Shown: piece after piece, positions 1-7,883 of the stretch
How the letters are laid out: every line of letters starts with the position of its first letter
How positions within the stretch are numbered: the first letter of the stretch is position 1
Assembly: GCA_019693395.1 (NCBI GenBank)
Contig: JAAMXP010002191.1
Location: forward strand, 1-11,935
DNA from: Ettlia oleoabundans
Taxonomy: Eukaryota > Chlorophyta > Chlorophyceae > Chlamydomonadales
DNA length: 11,935 bases
Direction of reading: 5' to 3'
The notes under the pieces: model-generated
Database searches by the model: none
What the model saw: the letters and a program-made list of their open reading frames with translations, nothing else
What the model was told of the DNA's origin: nothing
Made by a program: the position numbers and the translations under genes

Positions 1-284
1 AATGCAAACAGCCTGTTGAACGTGAAAATCGTATCATCCAGCAATACCAGTAGCATGCAGCATTGCAACCCTGCATTGCCCTGTGCCAACAGTAACTGCT
101 GAAGGGTGGGGTGCATGGTTGATTAGAGCGCAGTTGATGCAGCTCGTCCAGCTGAACCACCACCCAGCCAGCAACGCATGCCCACATCACATCCCACTCC
201 GAGGACCTCCCTCCCTCTATGCCTGCCTTCCCGCAATCAACACAATCCCCATCCCAGCCCGGCAGGTCACAGCGCGCCACTCAC
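1..284 (-). other. Partial intron 4 of RPS24
   Basis: The stretch begins on the minus strand with a GTGAGT donor directly after an eS24 codon fragment and runs to the window edge. I looked for a short Lys-rich terminal exon with a stop and found none. One CAG at 103-101 would give a non-basic peptide unlike eS24, so I treat the stretch as intron. I see no other gene in it. Confidence 0.6.
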
Positions 285-1742
285 CGCCAGCGTTCTTCTT
301 GACGCCACGCAGCGACTTGGTGCGGTTCTTGCGCTCCTTGATCTGCTTGCGCGACTTCTGCACCGCCTCAGCCAGACCGTTCTGCAGGCAGAAAAGGGTG
401 ACGGGGAGGGAGAAGTGGCACCACAGGTGCATCTCAGCAAAGAGTGCAGCCCAACAGCACCAGCGTGTGCTGGGCGCAACCTTGTCGACCGTGCTGCATG
501 GAATGAACGCCACCCCTTGCACTGTAATGGTGCAATGATGCTGCGTGCCGCCGTATGTTGGTGCCAGTGGCATACTTGAGCCTGTGCTGGGTGGCAGCAC
601 CCTGTGAGGCGGGTGCAGATGCCCCAGCCAAGCCATACGGATACAGCGGCTATCCGGCTGGGGCGCTGAAGTGCATATACTTGTAGACTGTGCTGCCTGG
701 TCTGATGCGGTCGAATTGTCCAAGCATCAACAGCGCTACAGACCCCAATACTATTCAGCCCCTCCTGGAGAGGGCTGCAGCTGGTCCTGCTGCCGATGCC
801 CGCCCTTGCCTGATGACTAGATGTGTAGGATCACCCAGCACGCTGCACTGCTGGCCTAAGCATACACATCTTGCTAAAACAAACTGCAGCTGATGATCCT
901 GATGTCGCTGCTGCTCCTGCTGATGGTTTTTACTGCCGAACCAACCAGTGCTCCCCTACAGTCAGACCTGCGTGCTGACCCTGCTCGCTGTTCACCAGGC
1001 CCCCGCCATCAACACCAAAGCTGCTGCTGGCACGCTGCTGCTGTTAAATTAGCGGCGCCTGTGGATCGCTTTCTGTGCCTGTGCCTGTGCCTGCCTGCTT
1101 ACCCGCACAAGCCTGTACTTAGGCTCAAACTTCTTGGCCACCTCCACGTTGTCGTAGATCAGCCCAAAGCCGGAGCTCTTGCCGCCACCAAACTGGGTCC
1201 GCATGCCAAACACAAAGACACAGTTGAGATTCTTGACATCGTACATCTTGCACAGCTTCTCGCGCAGCTCAGCCTGAACGTAAGGTGAGGGGTGGTGGGG
1301 TTGGGGGTCTGGCAGAGTGAGACGGCAGCAGCAGCAGCGCCGACCGACAAAGTGGGAGGTGCTCCAGCCATAAATGTCACGGCATCTTGTGGCCCAGCTC
1401 GCCCTTCAACAGCTGCACCCTGCCCCCGCCTCCTTTGCAGCTGTGTTGCTGTATGATAAGCTACATATATTTGCGCGCAGGCAACCGCCGCCGCTGCCCT
1501 GCTGGCGCCGTTCCTGCAGCAGCATGCGGCCGCCTGCCGGGCGCACCTTGCTGACGTTAGCGCGGCCGGGGTGGAGCACGTCCAGCACCTGCAACGTGGC
1601 CGCAAGAAGTTCCATCAGGCCCCAGCGCCATGCAGAACCATGCAGCCTCTAGTCCCCGCACGCAGACCGGCGGCATACTCACGAACTGCTTGCGCCCCAG
1701 CAGGCGGTTGGACATAAACTTGCGCGTCCTGATAGTCGCCAT
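285..1742 (-). CDS. RPS24: 40S ribosomal protein S24 (eS24), spliced, 3' end beyond the window
   Basis: Structural protein of the small cytosolic ribosomal subunit. Four exons are visible on the minus strand: 1742-1683, 1588-1547, 1273-1103 and 381-285. The introns have GT donors and CAG acceptors, with phases 0, 0 and 0; a fourth donor (GTGAGT, 284-279) follows in phase 1. The joined 123 residues follow eS24 throughout: [18 protein letters not shown] near the N-terminus, then [14 protein letters not shown], then [18 protein letters not shown] in the core, and the basic tail [20 protein letters not shown]. The family is usually about 130-137 residues, so only about ten, normally Lys-rich, are missing. 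I find no Lys-rich end at 1-284, so the last exon should lie beyond the left edge. The start at 1742 sits in a good context (CACAAAATGGCG), and the N-terminus is a few residues shorter than in many relatives. Identification is firm from the sequence match; exon ends are inferred from splice signals. Confidence 0.95.
382..1102 (-). other. Long third intron of RPS24 (721 nt)
   Basis: Bounded on the minus strand by a GTAAGC donor (1102-1097) and a TTTTCTGCCTGCAG acceptor ending at 382. It is much longer than introns 1 (94 nt) and 2 (273 nt). Open frames in it on either strand show no protein-like features. It contains a strong hairpin at 621-664, listed separately. Ribosomal-protein introns often host snoRNAs, but I could not place a convincing C/D or H/ACA snoRNA on the host strand. 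Confidence 0.75.
621..664. repeat. Inverted repeat / hairpin inside RPS24 intron 3
   Basis: A perfect 9-bp outer stem (621-629 with 656-664, arm GCCCCAGCC) encloses a 9-nt one-sided bulge (630-638). Inside is a 5-bp inner stem (639-643 with 651-655, GGATA/TATCC) with a 7-nt loop. This is seen directly. Whether it is an intronic small RNA, a splicing element or chance is unknown. Confidence 0.6.
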
Positions 1743-2452
1743 TTTGTGCTGCTGGTGCTGCCACTGGTGCCGCGACGCTCCCTAGCTTCCCGCAGCGTAC
1801 CGCGCAGCGAAAGAGGCCCAGGCAGAGTAGCGGTGCGGCTTAGCGCCCGCCCGCCAGCGCAGCAGGGGCTCAGCAGCGACCCTGGCAGTTTTGCCCTGCT
1901 GGTTGAGCACAGAGCAAGCTGGGCCGAGGGTATGCGCAGGCTTCAGGATGTCGTTAGAGCCAGTACAATATGTTACACAGACGGGTCAATTGCAGCTTAG
2001 AGATGCAGTGCAGTTGCAGTATGCCACTGAGAGTCTAAGACCCGCCAAGGCCCTTTTGCGCAAATGCTGTTATCACAAAGGTAGATTGTCTGTGAGCATC
2101 TGCGACTTATGTGACGGCACGTTGCTGCTTGCCTGCACTAGCCCCCTGCGCTCTTGAACAAGGGGCCAGGCTGCCCACCTGGGCTGCCTGCTGCGCCTGG
2201 CTGGAAGAACGGCGGCATTGAGTGCAGCTTTTACTTTCATGTAATAACGTAGCGGAGGGAATGACAAAGCAGGCAGCGTAGGGGGTAGAGAACCATGATG
2301 GCAGGAGTGTGCGAGGGGGGGATGGGCAGCAAACACAATTGAAGCACAGGAACAGCGAAAAACACCATCAGGTAAATGCTACAACAAGTTGGTGTAATAA
2401 GATTATGTTGTCAGAGGGGAATTTATGTGCAGGTAACAATCCGCATCCATGT
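1743..2452. other. Intergenic: LSM10 3' UTR plus RPS24 promoter/5' UTR
   Basis: No gene is visible in these 710 bases; open frames are short, overlapping and unlike known proteins. By position, the right part should hold the 3' UTR of the LSm10-like gene, and the left part, next to 1743, the promoter and leader of RPS24. A minus-strand TGTAA at 1977-1973 is a reasonable border between them. Confidence 0.6.
1973..1977 (-). terminator. Candidate UGUAA poly(A) signal for the LSM10-side transcript
   Basis: TTACA on the plus strand reads TGTAA on the minus strand, the poly(A) signal typical of chlorophyte algae. It lies about 475 nt after the LSm10 stop and about 230 nt before the RPS24 start. 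By eye it is the only minus-strand TGTAA in the downstream interval. A five-base motif can arise by chance, so this is tentative. Confidence 0.35.
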
Positions 2453-2881
2453 CTATGGGCCCAGCCCAATGCCACCACCTCCATCGCCGCTAGAGCTGCC
2501 GCCTTCAGGCGCCTGCTGCCCAAACTCCCGCTGTGCTCCCTTCTGCAGCCGCGCCTGCAGCTGCGCCTGCTGCTGTGCGTGCTGCCGCACGGCCGTTGCC
2601 ACGCGCTTTCGGTGCTGCTCAATGGCGATTGCGGGGTCCAGGTTGCCGGGCAGGTGGATGAAACGCACGTGGCGGCCACGCAGATACACAAACTCTGCCT
2701 GCCGCCGTGCTCCCTGCAGAGGCTGGTAGCTGGCATCTCCCAGCTGCAGGTTCAGCTGGTCATCAGCTGCCAGCAGCTGTCCGCGAACGATGCTGTCGTA
2801 GCGCAGCTCAACAACCACCCGCTGCCCCTCCAGCGCCTGCACAAAGCAGGCTAGGCTGTGGCGACGCTGCCGCCGCCCCAT
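2453..2881 (-). CDS. LSM10: LSm10-like Sm-fold protein (U7 snRNP type)
   Basis: Single-exon 142-residue protein. In animals LSm10 replaces SmD1 in the heptameric ring of the U7 snRNP, which directs 3' cleavage of replication-dependent histone pre-mRNAs in the nucleus. The Sm1 part (about residues 12-52) reads GQRVVVELRYDSIVRGQL followed by DDQLNLQL, with the expected Gly, Asp and Asn. The Sm2 part (about 64-78) reads FVYLRGRHVRFIHLP. The continuation NLDPAIAIEQH resembles the LSm10 stretch after its Sm2 motif (VRYVHIP, then an IEQQ element) better than SmD1, and there is no SmD1-type RG-rich tail. The C-terminus has a Gln/Ala-rich helix-like part (about 95-120) and a Gly/Ser end. I chose the ATG at 2881 because it gives the short N-terminus normal for the family; the open frame further upstream starts only at a TTG. 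It lies 224 bp behind the tail-anchored gene on the same strand. An SmD1-like or orphan LSm protein is the main alternative. Confidence 0.78.
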   Translation of the reverse strand: MGRRQRRHSLACFVQALEGQRVVVELRYDSIVRGQLLAADDQLNLQLGDASYQPLQGARRQAEFVYLRGRHVRFIHLPGNLDPAIAIEQHRKRVATAVRQHAQQQAQLQARLQKGAQREFGQQAPEGGSSSGDGGGGIGLGP

Positions 2882-3105
2882 GCTGTGTGGCACACAGGGA
2901 GCTATGCCAGGACACAAATGACGGGGTGAACGCGCTGACTTGACCACTTTCTCAGTAAAACTCAGGCACCAGTGGCATGCCTGAACGACTGGTGGCTGCC
3001 CTCTTCCCTTGCTGTCTGTCTGATGCAAACGGTTGGCAGGTCTGTGCCGGCTTCACGCCAAAGCACACGTTAAATGGAGTGCAGCGCTGTCGCTGAGGCT
3101 GCTGC

Positions 3106-3634
3106 CTAGCGCAGCATCGCGTTGCGCACGTCAATGCTGAACATGAGCCAGACCAGCACAGTGTTGACAACAAGGACCATGCCAGGGCCAAAGGCGTCGC
3201 GGGCGCGCTTGGGCCTCTGCCGAATGCGCGAGGTGTCTGGCGGCGACGCGCGGTTGGCTGCGTGCTGCTTGATGGCACGCTCCTGCTTGAAAGACACTTT
3301 AGCAGCTACCTCAGGGTGCGCTACAGCAGCCCTGTAACCAGCATGGGAGCGAAGCAATCAACGTCAGGCACGCGGGCGGGCGGGCGGCAACCGCAAAGCA
3401 GGCTGTCAGGACTGAGCAGGCATCCTCGTCCCCAAAATGTTGACCGACTTGAACAACTCACTTGTAGTGTGTGAACTTTTCTTTGAGCTCCCTCCGCGGC
3501 AAGAAGTGCCACCCCTGCCTGCAGCGTTCGGTGACGGTCACCAAGAAATGGCGCAGCGCCTCCTTGGGCGTCTGTTGATACAGTTCGAACTGAGGCTGTG
3601 AATAAACGGTGCTGTTTTGGCCAGGATGTGCCAT
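3106..3634 (-). CDS. Small tail-anchored membrane protein, unrecognised
   Basis: I do not recognise the family. Two exons on the minus strand, 3634-3462 and 3331-3106, are joined in phase 2 through a GTGAGT donor and a GGTTACAG acceptor, giving 132 residues. The N-terminal two thirds (about 1-107) are soluble, basic and predicted helical, with PKEALRHFLVTVTERCRQGW at about 23-42 and a basic stretch with RQRPKRAR at about 95-102. Residues about 108-124 (MVLVVNTVLVWLMFSI within them) form a single hydrophobic segment, followed by only about ten residues including DVRNAMLR. This is the layout of a C-tail-anchored protein of an organelle or ER membrane. The frame is open from 3634 and the joined product is coherent, so I believe it is a real gene. 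The start is inferred; a 6-codon uORF overlaps it. It is divergent from the Dus gene and directly upstream of the LSm10-like gene. Confidence 0.72.
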
Positions 3635-3654
3635 TACCGGCGGGAGTCAGCCAT
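3634..3654 (-). promoter_or_regulatory. Six-codon uORF ending in TAATG over the tail-anchored gene start
   Basis: An ATG at 3654-3652 opens a six-codon frame (MADSRR) ending in TAA at 3636-3634. The last A of this stop is the first base of the main ATG (TAATG). This would suit termination-reinitiation. Splicing at the GTAATG inside it was considered, but its phase does not join to the next exon. Confidence 0.5.
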
Positions 3655-3911
3655 ACAGCCCTGAGGCTGAGCTTGATTAGCCTGTTAAAAAACTTTGATT
3701 AGAGCACCGGTGCAGTCGGCCTCGCCCTTCAGCTGGGCGCCAAGGGGAGTGCAGGCTGCCAGCGAGGCACTTCGTGGCCAAGGCTCTCCACAGAGCAGAA
3801 AAGCACCTTGTAGGAAGTTGCATTGACTAATAAAGTTCCGGTTGCATATGGGAGTACAGTAAACCGCACTCTTTCTCCAGCCGACTGGCGCCGCAAGCCT
3901 TGCCTTCGTGA
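3635..3911. promoter_or_regulatory. Divergent intergenic region, likely bidirectional promoter
   Basis: Only 277 bp separate the start codons of the minus-strand tail-anchored gene (3634) and the plus-strand Dus gene (3912), so both promoters and leaders must lie here. It includes AT-rich patches around 3683-3705 and 3824-3840, but I see no clear TATA box. The role is inferred from gene orientation. Confidence 0.55.
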
Positions 3912-6900
3912 ATGCAGCGTGCGCTAGTCTGTGACAGCCTCCGAGTATTGACAGCGGCGCCCTCTTGCGCTTTTTGTCGATCAATACATGTGGCAGCTCG
4001 GTGCCCTGTAGCCCTCCCGCCGCCAACAGCCAGCCGTGGCTCATCACGTGCATACGCAGCCGCCAACAGCACGCTAGACAATATGACGGTGACTCAGCCT
4101 CCAAATATAAACATTAAGACACAGCTGCTGAGTGTGGCACCCATGTAAGTTTGGCATGATTGCCTGAGACAAGCTTGAGCTTGACAGATGTGGGCGCTGT
4201 GGGTTGTTACCTGCCAAATGCTGCCGCGTGCGGCCAGAGTTTATAACAGTGCTGCTCCCGTTTTGTTGATTAACAAGGCTTGTTGATTAACATGGCCTGC
4301 AGGATGGACTGGACGGATCTGTACTACAGGTGAGACATGCCCTCAGCCTGCCTCATTGTTCCGCTACCTGCACCTGTTCTCCGCACTTAAGACGTGGTGC
4401 AGCGGTGCTGCTCGCGTGGCAACCCCTGCAGACTGGCCCCGCACCATGCTGTCCCACTCTGGCTGTCCCGCCACCAACCCCCAAATAACCATTCTATGGC
4501 CCGCAGGCAGCTGGCGCGCCTGATTTCCCGCCATACCTGGCTGTACACAGAGATGGTTGTGGACCAGACCATCCTGCACAGCCCACACACCGACAAGTTC
4601 CTGTGGTTCCCACCAGAGCAGCGCCCCATCGTCTGCCAGCTGGGCGGCAGCGACCCAGCCCTGCTGGCACGGGCAGCAGCCATAGTGGAGCGGTACGGAT
4701 ATGACGAGATCAACCTTAACTGCGGTACGCATGCCACTTTCTAGAGCAAGGCAGCCTTCGTCCGTGTGTGCAGCGGGCGGGCGTATGGGCTGGCAAGTGT
4801 GTGTGCGCCGGCGTTGTTGTCAAGCAAAACACGACAGGCTTCCTATCAGAGGAGGTGCAGCAGCCAACCAGTTACTCTGCCACACGCGCTTGTTGTGCGC
4901 TGGCCTTGTGCTGCAGCGATAGGTGGCGTTTCCCACAGGCTGCCGTTGGCTTCCACCTGTAGCACCCCACATTCTCCACCTTGGCAAGCACCCTGCACGC
5001 CTCCTGCCGGCCTTGTGCCTTGTGTACAGGATGTCCCAGCGACCGCGTGGCTGGGGCAGGGTGTTTTGGAGCTGCCATGATGCTTCGGCCGGAGCTGGTG
5101 GCCCAGTGCTGCAAAGCGATGCGGGAAGCCGTGGCCACACCCATCACGGTCAAGTGCAGGCTGGGTGAGTGCTACCTGTTCAACATAACATATAATATAG
5201 GCATCTGCTGCCCGCTTGCATGCCGGCCTTGCATTACTGCTGAAACATGCACTGTGTGCAAGTTGTTCCTCGCTTCCGGTGCTTCCCTATCCCACTCTGG
5301 CGCTCCGCACCTGCTGTTCCCTCCGCCAGCTGTCGCCTGCCACCTGCCTTCAGGCTGCGCGCTCTCACCCCCCCATCTCATGCATGCTGCACTCACTGGG
5401 TTACCATTTTTCTTACCTAACAGGTGTGGACAGCTTTGATTCCTACCCCGAGCTGGTCAACTTTGTGCGTGTGGTGTCCGAGGGCTCTGGCGTCACACAT
5501 TTCATCATGCACGCCCGCAAATGCCTGCTCAAGGGCCTCAACCCGCACCAGAACCGCACCGTGCCTCCCCTGCGCTACGAGTGGGTTTGGGCGCTGAAGC
5601 GAGACTTTCCGTTGTTAGACTTCTCTCTTAACGGCGGGGTGCTTACGCTAGAAGAGGTGGCAGCAGCACTGGCTCTGACCCGTGATGGCAGCAGCATTCA
5701 CGCCGCCACCGTCACCAGCAGCGGTCACAGCAGCGGCAGTCAGGCAGCAGAGGCCAATGGCGGCAGCAGCACAGTTGGGGCTGTGGGGCAGCAAGGTATT
5801 CTGGGGGTGATGGTGGGCCGGGCTGCCTACAACATGCCCTGGGATGTGTTGGGTGAGTTGCCAGCCAGCACATGACACGTTGTGTCACGCCACACCGCCT
5901 ATTTGGGCGCCTCAGATGAGCAACGCCTCGCCCTGCTTGCTGCACTCCCGGGAAACAGCCTTATGAGTTGTGTTGTCATACATCGGTTGCTGGCACTTGA
6001 GTTGCTGCTGGGCTCCCCTTACCCCAACCCTCACCTCCAGCCAACGCGGACTGCGCTATTTTTGGCGCCGAGGCCAATGCGGCCACCAGCAGGCGGCAGG
6101 TGCTGCACGACTACGCAGCTTGGGCGGACGGCATGATTGGGCGCTGGCGGGTGGCTGAGGACGGCCACAAGTCGCCAAATGTGAGGCAGTCTGGGTAGCG
6201 CTGCTTGCTACAGCCTGGCAAGCACCAGCGTGCATGCAAACGGCACCCAGACTGTTAGCGGTGCCCTGTGCGGTTCTTCTGTTTGAGGGAAAGTTGCTCT
6301 GAATGAGCACACTTCTTTCATCAGTCACGCACAGTGTATCATCCTGGACTACTGCCCTGCTGCTCCCATCTCCACTCCTCATTGTCTCCACACCCAACAA
6401 CCAATCTGCCGCTACTGCTCCTTGTATGTGCAGGTGCGCACGCTTGTGAAGCCGCTGTTGGGCATGTTTCACGGCGAGCCGCGCGCTAAGAAGTGGCGGG
6501 CAGCGGTGAGGACTTTCATTGTCACCCTTGTGAACGGCCATTGCAGCGCTGAGCTCAAGGCCTTGCCCCAGATGCAGTCCAGTGGGCAGCAGGTTGCACT
6601 GCTGGTTCTCAGCTGCATGCAGCTGTTGACATCATGCTGTGACACAACGCACCAACACTGCCACACCCTGCTCTTGTGCTGCAGGTTGATGCTGCATTGC
6701 GCAGCGCTGAGAGCGTGAGTGAGGTGCTTGAAGCCACACTGCCGGTGCTCACGGCGGAGAGCCTGGATGCGCCGCCCCGACCTCTGGGACAGCTGCCACA
6801 GCGGCTGGAGCACTATGCGCCGGAACTGCCCACCACATCAGACATTCTGGCAGGCAGCGGCATTAGCAGCAGGTCACAGCAGCTGCAGCCTGAGCCTAGT

Positions 6901-6918
6901 GCAGAAGTGGCAGCCTAG
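3912..6918 (+). CDS. DusA-type tRNA-dihydrouridine synthase, spliced, probably organellar
   Basis: FMN enzyme that reduces uridine to dihydrouridine in the tRNA D-loop (U20/U20a in bacterial DusA). Eight exons: 3912-4144, 4303-4329, 4507-4724, 5030-5164, 5424-5852, 6041-6180, 6434-6505 and 6685-6918, in total 1488 nt or 495 residues, with all phases compatible. Motifs in order: LSVAPMMDWTD (about 73-83, FMN phosphate/active site); LYTEMV (about 99-104); CQLGGSDPALL; NLNCGCPSDR with the likely catalytic Cys161; ITVKCRLG with Lys201; HARKCLLKGLNPHQNR starting at His234; SLNGG at 272-276; GVMVGRAAY at 332-340; and LGMFHGEPRAKKW (about 402-414). A Ser/Gly/Ala-rich insertion occupies about 290-328. 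Residues 1-57 are rich in Ala, Arg and Ser and poor in acids, like a mitochondrial or plastid transit peptide. An in-frame TGA directly precedes the ATG at 3912, so this is the first possible start. Family is firm; targeting is inferred. Confidence 0.93.
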
Positions 6919-7439
6919 CGCTGCCGCTATGCGTGATTAACCCAACCAACCCGCTATTCAGCGGGTCAGTTGGGAATATCACGACACTTGCCGCCAATTG
7001 CACCTCACCATCCCAACACTCACTTGTATGTTTTTGACCGTATTCTGCCTGACGAGCACGAAGTACACAGAATGTGATAACTGACAGACAATCCATTGGC
7101 ATCAACCATTTCATTGTGTTTCAAGTTGCAACGCATCATGTGATGCAGCATGTGTATGAGTGGAAATGTCGAGGTTCAGGGCTTGAAAATGTCAGCCGAA
7201 TTCGGCAAAGCAATGTCGGTGAGATGCAAATTGAGGGACCAGTCAGCAGGGTGATGTGCATGGAACAAAATAACGTTGAGTTGCTACCGGTGCTTCCCAA
7301 ATGCAAAAACATGTGAAAGATAAATGGCACCCAACTGGAGCCGATGTGCACAGCGGGGGGCCAAAATGGCACCACCGGGAGCAGTGCAAATAAGGAGTAG
7401 ACAGCAGAACGGGGCATTAAAAGAAGTCACCCTCTTGCC
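6919..7439. other. Convergent intergenic region between Dus gene and acidic ORF
   Basis: These 521 bases should hold the 3' UTRs of two genes that face each other. I see no coding sequence or RNA gene. There is no TGTAA on either strand here, so the poly(A) sites must use variants or lie elsewhere. It holds the hairpin at 6941-6974 and a 12-bp palindrome at 7195-7206 (GCCGAATTCGGC). Confidence 0.55.
6941..6974 (+). repeat. Stem-loop in the 3' UTR of the Dus gene
   Basis: Starting 22 bases after the Dus stop, CCCAAC (6941-6946) pairs with GTTGGG (6969-6974), and ACCCGC (6949-6954) pairs with GCGGGT (6961-6966). A 2x2 internal loop separates the stems and a 6-nt loop (TATTCA) closes the hairpin. 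That is 12 perfect pairs. It does not match the histone 3' stem-loop (wrong stem sequence and loop size). Function is unknown. Confidence 0.6.
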
Positions 7440-7883
7440 CTACCGCTGGAGACAGTACTGGAAAACGGAGCCCTGCGCGGCCAAATCATCCCAAAACGTT
7501 GTGGCAGCCAGCAGTGTGCCATCTAAAAGCTTAAGCTGGTTGTTGGTTGCACCTAGGTCTGCATTTTTCTGATGCGGCAAAGCTGGCAGGGAGCAGGCGT
7601 CGTCTTCCAGTTCGAGGTGGCTACCCTCGAGTGCAGCCCCGGCTGCAGAGCCGAGGGAGTAGCCGGGGCTGATGGTGCAGCGCTCGTCAACTGAGGAGCA
7701 GTCCTCTTCCTGCTGCTGGTGCCACTGCTTCTGCTGCTGCACCTTGAGAAGCCAGTTGATGGCCGTATCTGCGGATGCCGCCGACGCATTGCTGGGCTCT
7801 GGCTGCTGGCCGCCAGCCCTGGCTGCCGGCAGATCGCTCGTCTGCATTGGCTCGAGTTCCAGGAATGCGTCTAGGCTGGTCAT
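7440..7883 (-). CDS. Acidic, Gln-rich hypothetical protein, single exon
   Basis: I do not recognise this protein. It is a 147-residue frame from the ATG at 7883 to a stop at 7440; the open frame continues upstream, but only to a TTG at 7997, which is not a likely eukaryotic start. The ATG context (CGCAAAAATGACC) is good. The protein is acidic and low in complexity: an N-terminus TSLDAFLELEPMQ, an Ala/Ser/Pro stretch, a possible helix INWLLKVQQQKQWHQQQEED (about 42-61), and a C-terminus with LLDGTLLAATTFWDDLA followed by a short aromatic end. I see no known domain, signal peptide or membrane segment. A regulatory or scaffolding role would be a guess. It is divergent from the cyclin gene and convergent with the Dus gene. 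It could be one exon of a longer gene or a non-coding frame, so confidence is moderate. Confidence 0.45.
   Translation of the reverse strand: MTSLDAFLELEPMQTSDLPAARAGGQQPEPSNASAASADTAINWLLKVQQQKQWHQQQEEDCSSVDERCTISPGYSLGSAAGAALEGSHLELEDDACSLPALPHQKNADLGATNNQLKLLDGTLLAATTFWDDLAAQGSVFQYCLQR

Noticed and set aside
217..723. 168-codon minus-strand open frame as an independent gene
   Set aside because: Only the part at 381-285 carries eS24 sequence; the rest is intron read-through.
812..990. C/D-box snoRNA on the plus strand (TGATGA at 812 and 891 with nearby CTGA)
   Set aside because: It is antisense to the host intron, the box C context is weak, there is no terminal stem, and TGATG/CTGA words are common in this CTG-rich stretch.
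2882..3028. N-terminal extension of the LSm10-like protein
   Set aside because: The start is TTG and the extra residues do not resemble LSm10, which has a short N-terminus.
3583..3594. tRNA B-box-like GTTCGAAC
   Set aside because: It is a palindrome within exon 1 of the tail-anchored gene; no acceptor stem, D arm or anticodon arm fits around it.
3637..3654. Alternative first exon of the tail-anchored gene ending at GTAATG
   Set aside because: A splice here leaves phase 2, while the in-frame acceptors downstream need phase 0; the intronless reading from 3634 is simpler. I kept it as a uORF.
4394..4506. Upstream extension of Dus exon 3 as coding
   Set aside because: The open frame extends into intron 2, but the CCCGCAG acceptor at 4506 joined to exon 2 gives the expected Dus reading MDWTDLYYRQLARL.
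6941..6974. Histone-type 3' stem-loop behind the Dus gene
   Set aside because: Stem sequence and loop size differ from the histone consensus, and the gene is not a histone.
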